In this document: positions 1-7,732 of the stretch, piece after piece | Layout of the letters: each line of letters opens with the position of its first letter | How positions within the stretch are numbered: the stretch's first letter is position 1 | Source of the DNA: an uncultured Oscillospiraceae bacterium | GTDB taxonomy: Bacteria; Bacillota; Clostridia; Oscillospirales; Oscillospiraceae | Length of the DNA stretch: 19,235 bases | Reading direction: 5' to 3' | Assembly (NCBI GenBank): GCA_900756715.1 | Contig: CAAELC010000078.1 | Span: 1 to 19,235, forward strand | The notes under the pieces: generated by a model | Database searches by the model: none | What the model was told of the DNA's origin: nothing | Seen by the model: the letters and a program-made list of their open reading frames with translations, nothing else | Made by a program: the position numbers and the translations under genes

Positions 1-101
1 CGGTAGGAGCGATGTACCAATCCACAGCATCCTTTACAGTGTAGCACATGTCCTTGGAGAGGGACACTAAAAACTACTACTCTATAATACAAGGAGCGCT
101 T

Positions 102-611
102 ATGACACGGACAGAGGCGATGGAAAAACTTCATCGGTGGTACAGCGTCTATTTCGATGTACAGCGCTTTGATGACCCGTCAGATTATCTGGCTCTGCGG
201 TGCGATTTTCATGTGCATTCGGAAAAGTATGTGCTGGTGAAAAAGGCAAAGCTGTGGGAGGCAGACAGCAACGAGTTTGTTTTCGTGTTCAGCGTCCCCC
301 ATCTGACAGAGGAAATCTACAAAAGCTGTGAACAGCTGGCCTATGAAAAGGGAATGGAGATGATCCAGCCCGGGCCGGGACATATGTATTCCTACATCAC
401 GGCGGTCTTCGTGTGCGAAAGCTGTGATGACGCGGCCAGACGGGCTCTGCGGCGCTGCCGCATCTACAAGAGTTTCCGGTTGGCCTTCTGGGGTTGGATG
501 GACTTTCACAGCTGTCTGGTGGAACTGGACGGGGAGCGTGTCAGCCACAATTCCAGCGGAAGAAGTGCAGCACAGATGTTGAAATCAACTCTGTTCAAAA
601 AGAAAGCTTGA
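102..611 (+). CDS. hypothetical protein, cotranscribed with cstA
   Basis: I do not recognise this 169-residue protein. The ATG at 102 is chosen because AAGGAG lies at 91-96 with a 5-base spacer; the frame is open further upstream, to 48, but nothing there looks like a better start. There is no signal peptide and no clear membrane segment. The composition is that of a soluble mixed alpha/beta protein rich in aromatic residues, with a His-x-His (FHVH) near residue 35 and a short basic C terminus ending FKKKA. It ends 14 bases before the cstA start, and the cstA ribosome binding site overlaps the end of the gene, so the two are very probably cotranscribed. An accessory or regulatory role for the transporter is possible by context only. 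The coding call is good; the function is unknown. Confidence 0.75.
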   Translation: MTRTEAMEKLHRWYSVYFDVQRFDDPSDYLALRCDFHVHSEKYVLVKKAKLWEADSNEFVFVFSVPHLTEEIYKSCEQLAYEKGMEMIQPGPGHMYSYITAVFVCESCDDAARRALRRCRIYKSFRLAFWGWMDFHSCLVELDGERVSHNSSGRSAAQMLKSTLFKKKA

Positions 612-625
612 AAGGAGAGACAAGT

Positions 626-2353
626 ATGAATGCTGCAGTATTGTTGATCGTTGGCTCTGCCATTCTGCTTTGTGGATATATTTTCTACGGCAGATGGCTG
701 GCCAAACAGTGGGGAGTGGATAACTCCCGTGTAACTCCGGCCCACGAGCTGGAGGATGGCAAGGACTATTGCCCGGCCAAGGCGCCGGTGCTGATGGGCC
801 ACCATTTTTCTTCCATCGCCGGTGCAGGCCCCATCAATGGCCCCATTCAGGCCGCCGTTTTTGGCTGGGTGCCTGTGATGCTGTGGGTGCTGATTGGTGG
901 TATCTTCTTCGGTGGTGTCCATGACTTTGGCGCCCTGTTTGCCTCCATTCGCCACAAGGGTGATTCCATTGGTGAGGTGATTGGCGATGCCATCGGCAAG
1001 CGTGCCAAGAAGCTGTTCATCACCTTCGCCTATCTGACCCTGATTCTGGTGGTAGCGGCTTTTGCCTCGATTGTTGCAAACACCTTCAAGGCAACCTACA
1101 CCGCTGACGGCGCTGTGGATCTGGCTGCCTCTGCCGCCAATGCCTCCACCGCCATCATCTCCATCATGTTCATCGTGATGGCCATTATCTTCGGCTTCTT
1201 TGTCTATCGCCGCAACGCACCGCTGGGCGTGTCCACCATTATTGGCGTTATCGGCATCGTGGCCTGCATGGCCATCGGCCTGAACTGGCACCCCATCTAC
1301 CTCAGCTACACCGTGTGGATGATCATTGTCGGTATCTATATCGCTGTGGCATCCGTTACCCCCGTGTGGATTCTGCTCCAGCCCCGTGACTACCTCAGCT
1401 CCTTCCTGCTGTATGGCATGATGATTCTGGCTGTCGTTGGTATCGTCGGCTGCCATCCCACGCTGGACATGCCCGCTTTCCTGGGCTTCAAGGATACGCT
1501 GGCTCCCACCGGAACTTCTCTTGGCTATCTGTTCCCCGCGCTGTTTGTTACGGTTGCCTGCGGCGCTGTGTCCGGCTTCCACTCTCTGGTTGGTTCCGGC
1601 ACCACTGCCAAGCAGCTGGATCAGGAGAAGGATGCCAAGCCCATTGCCTACGGCGGCATGCTCATTGAGTGCGTGCTGGCGCTGATTTCCATCTGCGCCG
1701 TTGGCTACATCTGGAACCAGTATGCAGACGGCACGACCGTCACTCCCACCGTGGTGTTTGCCACGGGCCTTGCATCCATGTTCTCCAAGGTGTTTGGCGA
1801 CGGCTGCTACAATGTGGTGTATTCCATGCTGATTCTGGCCGTGTCCGCCTTCTGCCTGACCTCTGTGGATACCGCCACCCGTCTGGCCCGCTATATGTTC
1901 CAGGAGTTCTTCGTGGAGCCCGGCCAGAGCCGTGACAGCCTGACCGGCTGGAAGAAGGTTCTTACCAACCCCATCGTGGCCACTGCCATCACCGTCGTTG
2001 CCGGTGTTGCACTGGGTATGACCGGCTATTCCAAGATCTGGGCTCTGTTCGGCGCTGCCAACCAGTTGCTGGCCGCTCTGGGCCTGCTGGCTGTGTGCTG
2101 CTGGCTGGGCAAGGTTGGCCGCAACAACAAGATGTTCTATTTCCCCATGTTCTTCATGCTGGTGGTAACTCTGGTGTCTCTGGCCTTCACGATGAAGGCA
2201 CAGTTTGCCGGTATTGCTGCCGGTGGCGCCGGTGTGGCATGGTTCTATATCCGCGCCATCATCGCCGTCCTGCTGGTGATCCTTGCCATCGTTCTGGTGG
2301 TCGAGGGCGTGCAGGCGCTGGGCCGTCAGAAAAGCAGCAAGCAGTCTGCCTGA
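626..2353 (+). CDS. cstA: CstA-family carbon starvation / pyruvate transporter
   Basis: This is a 575-residue multi-spanning inner membrane protein of the CstA/BtsT family. Characterised members import pyruvate with protons and have been linked to peptide uptake in starvation. The family core is clear near residues 50-115: HHFSSIAGAGPINGP, then GGVHDFGALFASIRHKG. About 15 hydrophobic segments follow, with conserved stretches such as FHSLVGSGTTAKQL and DTATRLARYMFQE. The ATG at 626 follows AAAGGAGA at 611-618; the open frame begins earlier (494) but that part overlaps the upstream gene in another frame. It is shorter than the roughly 700-residue E. coli proteins, as is usual in Firmicutes. A strong terminator follows. 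The substrate (pyruvate, amino acids or peptides) cannot be fixed from sequence. Confidence 0.93.
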   Translation: MNAAVLLIVGSAILLCGYIFYGRWLAKQWGVDNSRVTPAHELEDGKDYCPAKAPVLMGHHFSSIAGAGPINGPIQAAVFGWVPVMLWVLIGGIFFGGVHDFGALFASIRHKGDSIGEVIGDAIGKRAKKLFITFAYLTLILVVAAFASIVANTFKATYTADGAVDLAASAANASTAIISIMFIVMAIIFGFFVYRRNAPLGVSTIIGVIGIVACMAIGLNWHPIYLSYTVWMIIVGIYIAVASVTPVWILLQPRDYLSSFLLYGMMILAVVGIVGCHPTLDMPAFLGFKDTLAPTGTSLGYLFPALFVTVACGAVSGFHSLVGSGTTAKQLDQEKDAKPIAYGGMLIECVLALISICAVGYIWNQYADGTTVTPTVVFATGLASMFSKVFGDGCYNVVYSMLILAVSAFCLTSVDTATRLARYMFQEFFVEPGQSRDSLTGWKKVLTNPIVATAITVVAGVALGMTGYSKIWALFGAANQLLAALGLLAVCCWLGKVGRNNKMFYFPMFFMLVVTLVSLAFTMKAQFAGIAAGGAGVAWFYIRAIIAVLLVILAIVLVVEGVQALGRQKSSKQSA

Positions 2354-2379
2354 GTGACTGCTGCACATCATCTGCGATG

Positions 2380-2411
2380 AAAAAGGAAGCGGCTTTTGCC
2401 GCTTCCTTTTT
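2380..2411 (+). terminator. intrinsic terminator after cstA
   Basis: A perfect 14-bp stem (2380-2393 with 2398-2411) closes a TTTT loop. The A-rich 5' arm makes the 3' arm end in a T run, so the hairpin could work in either direction. It separates cstA from the valS promoter 12 bases on. Confidence 0.9.
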
Positions 2412-2422
2412 CAAATATCGTA

Positions 2423-2451
2423 TTGACAAAGATTTTTCCCTATATTATACT
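2423..2451 (+). promoter_or_regulatory. sigma-A promoter of the valS T-box transcript
   Basis: The -35 element is TTGACA at 2423-2428 and the -10 element is TATACT at 2446-2451, with a 17-base spacer. Transcription would start near 2458, just before the T-box leader. Confidence 0.85.
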
Positions 2452-2457
2452 ATTTGC

Positions 2458-2728
2458 ATATCAAAAAAGGCAGAGATGGGAACCAGTAAGCGGTCAGCCA
2501 AGGCCAAGAGAGGGAGCGGTTGGTGTAAGCTCTCCTGCGGCGCCGCCCAAGTCCTCCCGGAGTTTTGCGGCTGAAATGGCAGTAAGCCGCAGCGGTTTTA
2601 CCCGCCGTTATCTGGGTGCGGTCTGCGCGGCAGACCGAATGAGTGCGGGAATACCCGAATGCAGGTGGTACCACGGACTGTTTCAGTTCGCCCTGTTTTG
2701 CAGTTGGCAAAACAGAGCGGGCTTTTTT
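2458..2728 (+). promoter_or_regulatory. T-box riboswitch leader of valS
   Basis: This tRNA-sensing leader should let transcription reach valS when uncharged tRNA-Val accumulates. The conserved T-box with its TGGTACC bulge is at 2663-2676. Stem I carries an AGTA element at 2485-2488 and an apical loop of the GGTTGGTG type near 2518-2525. A Stem III-like hairpin (GGTCTGC/GCAGACC) lies near 2620-2637, and a small CGGG-AATA-CCCG hairpin at 2646-2657. It ends in a terminator at 2690-2728. I could not place the specifier codon with confidence; the valine assignment rests on the downstream gene. Candidate valine triplets on the 3' side of Stem I include GTC at 2551 and GTA at 2582. Confidence 0.92.
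2690..2728 (+). terminator. regulated terminator of the valS T-box
   Basis: TGTTTTGC (2694-2701) pairs with GCAAAACA (2707-2714), and GCCC (2690-2693) pairs with GGGC (2719-2722) around a small bulge. Six T residues follow at 2723-2728. This is the off-state hairpin, competing with the antiterminator that contains the T-box sequence. Confidence 0.85.
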
Positions 2729-2764
2729 GTTTTGCCTCAATACCGAATCAAAGGAGATTGAATC

Positions 2765-5398
2765 ATGCGTAAAGAATTGCCAAAGGTCTATGACCCCCGG
2801 GATGTGGAGCCTCGGATCTACCAGATGTGGATGGATGGCGGCTGCTTCAAGGCGGAGCCTGACCCCAAAAAGAAGCCCTTCTCCATCGTGATGCCGCCTC
2901 CCAATGTAACGGGTCAGCTGCATATGGGCCACGCGCTGGATGCTACGCTGCAGGACATTCTGATCCGCTTCAAGCGGATGCAGGGCTACGAAGCGCTTTG
3001 GGTTCCCGGCACCGACCACGCCGGTATTGCCACCCAGATCAAGGTGGAGGAGAACCTGCGCGAGCAGGAGGGCTTGACCCGTTATGATCTGGGCCGCGAA
3101 AAGTTTTTGGAGCGTGTCTGGGATTGGAAGGAAAAATATGGCAACCGCATCGTGGAGCAGCAGAAGAAGATGGGGTCCTCCTGCGATTGGGACCGCAGCC
3201 GCTTTACCATGGATGAGGGTTGCTCCCGCGCTGTCCGCGAAACCTTCTGCGAGCTGTATGAAAAGGGCCTCATCTATAAGGGCAGCCGCATCATCAACTG
3301 GTGCCCGCACTGCCTGACGGCACTGTCTGATGCCGAGGTGGAGTACACTGATAAGCCCGGTAACCTCTGGTATGTCCGCTATCCTCTCACCGATGGAAGC
3401 GGCGACATTGTCATCGCCACCACCCGTCCCGAAACCATGATGGGCGATACCGGCGTTGCCGTGAACCCGGAGGACGAGAAGTTCAAGCACCTCATCGGCA
3501 AGACCTGCATTCTGCCCATCATGAACCGTGAGATTCCCATCGTGGGGGACGAGTATTGCGAGATTGGCTTCGGTACCGGTGCTGTGAAAATGACTCCCGC
3601 CCATGACCCCAACGACTTTGAGGTGGGCCTGCGCCATAATCTGGAGGTCATCCGCGTCATTGCTGATGACGGTACCATCAATGAAAACGGTGGTAAGTAC
3701 CAGGGGATGGATCGCTATGAGTGCCGCAAGGCGATTGTAGAAGATCTGGAAAAGGAAGGCTATCTGGTCAAGACGGAGCCGTATTCCCATAATGTGGGCA
3801 CCTGCTACCGCTGCCATAATGATGTGGAGCCGCTGATTTCGGCCCAGTGGTTCGTGAAGATGGAGCCTTTGGCCAAGGAAGCCATCCGCGTAGTGAAGGA
3901 CGGTACCATCCGCTTTGTGCCCGAGCGCTTCACCAAGACCTATATCAACTGGATGGAAAATGTGCATGACTGGTGCATCTCCCGTCAGCTCTGGTGGGGC
4001 CACCAGATTCCTGCATGGTACTGTGATGAGTGCGGCCACATCAATGTCAGCCGCGAGGATCCCAGTTGCTGCGAAAAGTGCGGCTGCACAAAGCTGACCC
4101 GCGAGGAGGATGTGCTGGATACCTGGTTCAGTTCCGCCCTGTGGCCGTTCTCCACGCTTGGCTGGCCGGATCTGGATTCCAAGGATCTGAACTACTGGTA
4201 TCCCACCTCCGTCATGGTCACGGGCTATGACATTATCTTTTTCTGGGTGGCCCGGATGATCTTCTCCGGCATGGAGCAGATGAAGAAGGAACCGTTCAAG
4301 ACGGTGTTTATCCACGGTCTGGTTCGAGACGATAAGGGCCGCAAGATGTCCAAGTCTCTCGGCAACGGGATTGATCCGCTGGAAATGGCCGAGCAGTACG
4401 GCGCCGATGCCCTGCGCTTCAACCTCATCACCGGCAACAGCCCCGGAAACGATATGCGTTTCTTTGTGGAAAAGTGCGAGGCTATGCGCAATTTTGCCAA
4501 TAAGATTTGGAATGCCTCCCGCTTTGTGATGATGAACCTTACCATTGATAAGGTGCAGCTGCCCGAAAAGCTGGAACTGGAGGATAAGTGGGTCCTCAGC
4601 AAGCTGAATACCCTCATCCGCGAGGTTACGGATAACATGGATGCCTTCGAGCTGGGTGTGGCCTCTGCCAAGATTTATGATTTCATCTGGGATACCTATT
4701 GCGACTGGTATATCGAGTTGACCAAGACCCGCCTGAACGGTGAAGATGAGCAGGCCAGACTGGCGGCAGAAAATGTGCTGTGCTATGTGCTGTTGCGCAT
4801 TCTGGAGTTGCTGCATCCCTATATGCCCTTCATCACCGAGGAGATCTGGCAGGCGCTGCCCCATGAAGGCGAATATCTGATTACCTCCCGTTGGCCGGAG
4901 TATCAGCAGGCGCTGGACTTCCGCGCAGAGGAGCAGGCTATGGAGGCAGTGAAGGACGCAATTTCCGCTGTCCGTGCCCGCCGCGCCGAGATGAATGTCC
5001 CTCCGTCCAAAAAGGCCCAGCTGATTATTGTCACCGATCATCCCGCTGACTATGAGCAGGGTCGGCATTTCATCACCCGTATGGCCTATGCAAGCGAAGT
5101 CACCGTTACGGACAAGGCCCCCGAGGATTTGTCCGGTATGGTCACTGTGGTAACCCATGGCGCCAATGTTTACCTGCCGCTGGCAGAGCTGGTGGACTTT
5201 GAAAAAGAGCGTGAGCGTATCGCCAAAGAGCGGCAGAAGGCTGCGGAGAATCTGGCCCGCATTGAGCAGAAGCTCAGCAACGAAAAGTTTGTTTCCAAGG
5301 CTCCTGAGGCTGTCGTGAATGCTGAGCGTGAGAAAGCCGAGAAGGCTCGCGCGCTGATTGCCAAGCTGGATGAGTCCGCTGCCGCGTTGAAGGGCTGA
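2765..5398 (+). CDS. valS: valyl-tRNA synthetase
   Basis: This cytosolic class I synthetase charges tRNA-Val with valine. It is 877 residues, normal for the family. The HIGH motif appears as HMGH at residues 53-56 and KMSKS at 527-531. The CP1 editing domain, which hydrolyses mischarged Thr-tRNA, is marked by TTRPETMMGDTGVAV. Two Cys clusters (WCPHC, and CDECGH followed by CCEKCGC) look like zinc-binding knuckles. The C terminus, roughly residues 805-877, is the charged coiled-coil arm typical of ValRS that contacts the tRNA. AAAGGAGA lies just before the ATG. It is a single-gene unit between the T-box leader and its own terminator. Confidence 0.98.
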   Translation: MRKELPKVYDPRDVEPRIYQMWMDGGCFKAEPDPKKKPFSIVMPPPNVTGQLHMGHALDATLQDILIRFKRMQGYEALWVPGTDHAGIATQIKVEENLREQEGLTRYDLGREKFLERVWDWKEKYGNRIVEQQKKMGSSCDWDRSRFTMDEGCSRAVRETFCELYEKGLIYKGSRIINWCPHCLTALSDAEVEYTDKPGNLWYVRYPLTDGSGDIVIATTRPETMMGDTGVAVNPEDEKFKHLIGKTCILPIMNREIPIVGDEYCEIGFGTGAVKMTPAHDPNDFEVGLRHNLEVIRVIADDGTINENGGKYQGMDRYECRKAIVEDLEKEGYLVKTEPYSHNVGTCYRCHNDVEPLISAQWFVKMEPLAKEAIRVVKDGTIRFVPERFTKTYINWMENVHDWCISRQLWWGHQIPAWYCDECGHINVSREDPSCCEKCGCTKLTREEDVLDTWFSSALWPFSTLGWPDLDSKDLNYWYPTSVMVTGYDIIFFWVARMIFSGMEQMKKEPFKTVFIHGLVRDDKGRKMSKSLGNGIDPLEMAEQYGADALRFNLITGNSPGNDMRFFVEKCEAMRNFANKIWNASRFVMMNLTIDKVQLPEKLELEDKWVLSKLNTLIREVTDNMDAFELGVASAKIYDFIWDTYCDWYIELTKTRLNGEDEQARLAAENVLCYVLLRILELLHPYMPFITEEIWQALPHEGEYLITSRWPEYQQALDFRAEEQAMEAVKDAISAVRARRAEMNVPPSKKAQLIIVTDHPADYEQGRHFITRMAYASEVTVTDKAPEDLSGMVTVVTHGANVYLPLAELVDFEKERERIAKERQKAAENLARIEQKLSNEKFVSKAPEAVVNAEREKAEKARALIAKLDESAAALKG

Positions 5399-5450
5399 TA
5401 CTTTTCCAGCAGAACTGCCATTCCGACAAAAAATCAATCTCATACCATGT

Positions 5451-5488
5451 ATAATCACCGTAGACCCTGTCTACGGTGATTATTTTTT
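5451..5488 (+). terminator. intrinsic terminator between valS and spoIIAA
   Basis: A perfect 14-bp stem (5451-5464 with 5470-5483) has a CCCTG loop and runs into T residues to 5488. It ends only 4 bases before the spoIIAA ribosome binding site at 5493-5496, which leaves no room for a promoter between them. Confidence 0.9.
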
Positions 5489-5500
5489 ACGCAGGAAGTG

Positions 5501-5812
5501 ATGAAATTGCAGATAATTGCGCAGCAGAAGGATAGAACGCTTACCTTGTATTTGCAGGGCGAGTTAGATCACCACGCCGCCAGAACAGTCATGCGCCAGG
5601 TTTACGAGGAGATGGAGTACCGCGCGCCGTATACACTGGTGCTTGATTTTTCGGGCGTGACATTTATGGATAGCTCTGGCATTGCCGTGGTGCTCAAGGC
5701 CCAGCAGCAGATGAAGCAGACGGGCGGCCGTCTGACCGTCCGCCGGCCTACTGCTCAGTCGGAAAAGGTGTTCCGTGCTGCCGGGCTGGAGCAAATCGTT
5801 GCCATGGAATAA
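5501..5812 (+). CDS. spoIIAA: anti-sigma-F factor antagonist SpoIIAA
   Basis: This is a 103-residue STAS-domain protein. Unphosphorylated SpoIIAA binds SpoIIAB and frees sigma-F in the forespore; SpoIIAB phosphorylates it on serine and SpoIIE reverses this. The GELDHH motif is at residues 20-25, and the phosphorylation loop MDSSGIAVVL places the target serine at residue 58, the same number as in Bacillus subtilis. The ATG at 5501 is preferred over the in-frame GTG at 5498 because AGGA at 5493-5496 is too close to the GTG. It is the first gene of spoIIAA-spoIIAB-sigF. Its promoter, expected to depend on sigma-H and Spo0A, is not evident. Confidence 0.96.
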   Translation: MKLQIIAQQKDRTLTLYLQGELDHHAARTVMRQVYEEMEYRAPYTLVLDFSGVTFMDSSGIAVVLKAQQQMKQTGGRLTVRRPTAQSEKVFRAAGLEQIVAME

Positions 5813-5824
5813 GGAGGAAGCAGA

Positions 5825-6268
5825 ATGAAAGCAGAAAATCAGATTACCCTGGAATTTCCCAGCCGAAGCAGCAACGAGTCCTTTGCCCGCGTGGCGGCGG
5901 CTGGCTTTGCCATGCAGCTGGACCCCACGCTGGACGAATTGGGCGACATCAAAACGGCAGTCAGCGAGGCCGTGACCAATGCCATCGTCCATGGCTATCC
6001 GGCAGAATATGGCCGCATTGTGATGAAGCTGCGGCTGCGTGGTGAGAATATGCTGGAGATTGTGGTGCGGGATTGGGGCGTAGGCATTGAAAATGTGGAA
6101 CAGGCTCGGCGTCCCATGTTCACCACCGGCACTGATGAACGCAGCGGCATGGGCTTTACCATTATGGAGAGCTTTATGGACAGCTTGAAGGTCAAGTCTG
6201 CTCCCGGAAAAGGCACCACCGTCACCATGCGCAAGCGGATTGCCCTGCGTGCCGGGGGGAAACGATGA
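5825..6268 (+). CDS. spoIIAB: anti-sigma-F factor / serine kinase SpoIIAB
   Basis: This 147-residue GHKL-fold ATPase holds sigma-F inactive and phosphorylates SpoIIAA. The N box is EAVTNAIVHG (residues 48-57, with E48 and N52), the G1 box is DWGVG (83-87), and the G2/ATP-lid region is RSGMGFTIME (106-115), with the arginine known in B. subtilis to matter for SpoIIAA and sigma-F handling. AAGGAGG at 5811-5817 overlaps the spoIIAA stop and sits 7 bases before the ATG. The gene ends in ATGA, overlapping sigF by four bases, so translation is probably coupled and keeps the inhibitor and sigma factor balanced. Confidence 0.96.
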   Translation: MKAENQITLEFPSRSSNESFARVAAAGFAMQLDPTLDELGDIKTAVSEAVTNAIVHGYPAEYGRIVMKLRLRGENMLEIVVRDWGVGIENVEQARRPMFTTGTDERSGMGFTIMESFMDSLKVKSAPGKGTTVTMRKRIALRAGGKR

Positions 6269-6972
6269 GCACAGACAAGCTGGCAATGCTGGACCGCGCG
6301 CAGTCCGGAGACAGCGAGGCCTGCGGCCGGATGTTAGAGGAGAACAGCGGCCTGATCTGGTCGGTGGTACGGCGATATTATGGCTGCGGTGCAGAGCCGG
6401 AGGACCTGTATCAGCTTGGATGTATAGGATTTATAAAGGCTGTAAAGGGATTTGATGTTACATATGGAACGCAGTTTTCTACCTATGCAGTGCCAAAAAT
6501 CGCTGGGGAAATCCGCCGTTTTCTGCGGGATGACGGCCCGCTGAAGGTTGGGCGCTCCGTCCGGGAGCGCGGGCAGACCATTTGGACAGCCCGTCAACGG
6601 CTGCGTCACACACTTGGCCGGGAACCGCGTCTGTCGGAGGTGGCAGCGGAGACCGGGCTGGATGCCGAGGAGATCGCGGCGGCGGAACTTGCAACTATTG
6701 CCCCGGAGTCTCTCCAGCAGGAAACAGCAGACGGCCTGACGCTTGAGTCGGCTCTCGGCACTGAGGCGCCCGAGGAAAGCCTGGTGGAAAAAATCGCGCT
6801 CCGGGAGGCCATCAAGGCGCTGCCGGAGCGGGAAAAGGAGACGATCTATCTTCGTTTTTTCAAGTGCCTGACGCAGGAGCGCACGGCACGGATTCTTGGC
6901 GTGTCGCAGGTGCAGGTATCCCGTCTGGAGCGGAGGGCAGTTGCCCGCCTGCGGGAGAGTCTGCGGGAATAA
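6265..6972 (+). CDS. sigF: forespore RNA polymerase sigma factor sigma-F
   Basis: This 235-residue sigma-70 family protein directs early forespore transcription. Region 2 is shown by EPEDLYQLGCIGFIKAVKGF and the following FSTYAVPKIAGEIRRFLRD. Region 3 follows (KVGRSVRERGQ, then a REPRLSEVAAETGL-type helix). Region 4 is LPEREKETIYLRFF followed by the helix-turn-helix QERTARILGVSQVQVSRLE. It is slightly shorter than the 255-residue B. subtilis protein. The start overlaps the spoIIAB stop (ATGA). The last 113 bases, which encode region 4, are also read on the minus strand as the C-terminal tail of the convergent DUF4130 gene, and no terminator is visible between the two. Confidence 0.96.
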   Translation: MSTDKLAMLDRAQSGDSEACGRMLEENSGLIWSVVRRYYGCGAEPEDLYQLGCIGFIKAVKGFDVTYGTQFSTYAVPKIAGEIRRFLRDDGPLKVGRSVRERGQTIWTARQRLRHTLGREPRLSEVAAETGLDAEEIAAAELATIAPESLQQETADGLTLESALGTEAPEESLVEKIALREAIKALPEREKETIYLRFFKCLTQERTARILGVSQVQVSRLERRAVARLRESLRE

Positions 6973-7732
6973 AGGCGCTCTCGTCCATGAATTCTGTCAT
7001 GGTGCCGCGATAACGCTTGGGCATGAAGGTATTCTGGCAGCGGGGATTATATCGCTCTTTGATGGAGACTGTCTCAAAAAAGCGTTTCCACAACGCGCGG
7101 TACTGCACCTCGGTCTCATCCGGGCGTGCCAGCGTCAGGGAGTCTACTCTTATGATTTTTGAGCAGCCGCCGCTGTAAAGCAGCAGTTCCCCGTGGGTGC
7201 GGTCATAGATGAACAGAGATTCATTGGCGTAGCGCTGGCAGAAATGACGCCGCAGGAAAGGGAGCACCCGGTTCTTTGGCTCAATCTCGGCACCTAATAC
7301 GCCGCTGTAGTCAGAAAATCGAACAAATCCCCGCAGCTTCTCCAGCTCTCCATTCAAATGCCGTACGGCCTTCAGCAGGGGATAGCAGGCATCGTCCATT
7401 TGCCGCTGTAAAAAGGCCGGGCCATCCCGGTAAAGCTTCTGCACAAAACGGTACAGCCTGCATTCCCGCTCCTCCATACAGGTATAAAACGCCCTGTGCA
7501 GCAGCTGGGCCGCCTGCGGGGAGCGTTTGAACAGGCTGCGCCGGATGCGTTCAGCGTGGGCGGGGACGGTTGAAACCTGCCGGATGGAATAGAAGGAAAT
7601 AGACCCGCTGTCCTCATCGCCAAAAAAGGCGATGGGGAATTCTTTGTGTACATAGCTTTCGTATATGCAGCATAAAAACCCCTCGTAGCTGCCGTCATAC
7701 TCATAAACCATATCAATCCAGGTCATAAGCAT
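6860..7732 (-). CDS. TIGR03915/DUF4130 family putative DNA metabolism protein
   Basis: This resembles the DUF4130 (TIGR03915) family, which is typically paired with the radical SAM family TIGR03916 encoded just upstream here. The biochemical role is unknown. The hallmark start VYEYDGSYEGFLCCIYESY is near residues 9-27 and the hallmark end YNPRCQNTFMPKRYRGTMTEF finishes at residue 248. The start and the upstream stop share one base (TAATG), which points to coupled translation; the ATG at 7726 is better placed for AGGG and is an equally good start. Residues 249-290 are a Pro/Ala/Ser-rich tail beyond the usual family end, encoded mostly antisense to sigF, which suggests a lost stop codon. Confidence 0.85.
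   Translation of the reverse strand: MLMTWIDMVYEYDGSYEGFLCCIYESYVHKEFPIAFFGDEDSGSISFYSIRQVSTVPAHAERIRRSLFKRSPQAAQLLHRAFYTCMEERECRLYRFVQKLYRDGPAFLQRQMDDACYPLLKAVRHLNGELEKLRGFVRFSDYSGVLGAEIEPKNRVLPFLRRHFCQRYANESLFIYDRTHGELLLYSGGCSKIIRVDSLTLARPDETEVQYRALWKRFFETVSIKERYNPRCQNTFMPKRYRGTMTEFMDESAFIPADSPAGGQLPSAPDGIPAPATRQESVPCAPASGT

Noticed and set aside
83..88. TATAAT as a promoter -10 before the first gene
   Set aside because: It would start transcription at about the ribosome binding site (91-96), and no -35 lies at 16-18 bases; the nearest TTGGAG is 23 bases away.
2450..5458. Very long open frame on the minus strand opposite valS
   Set aside because: It mirrors the codon bias of valS, has no ribosome binding site or recognisable family, and valS is certain. 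The long minus-strand frames opposite cstA, pcrA/rbgA and tig are rejected for the same reason.
6896..7162. Plus-strand open frame over the sigF end and the DUF4130 gene
   Set aside because: It overlaps two well-supported genes, lacks a ribosome binding site and has no recognisable motif.
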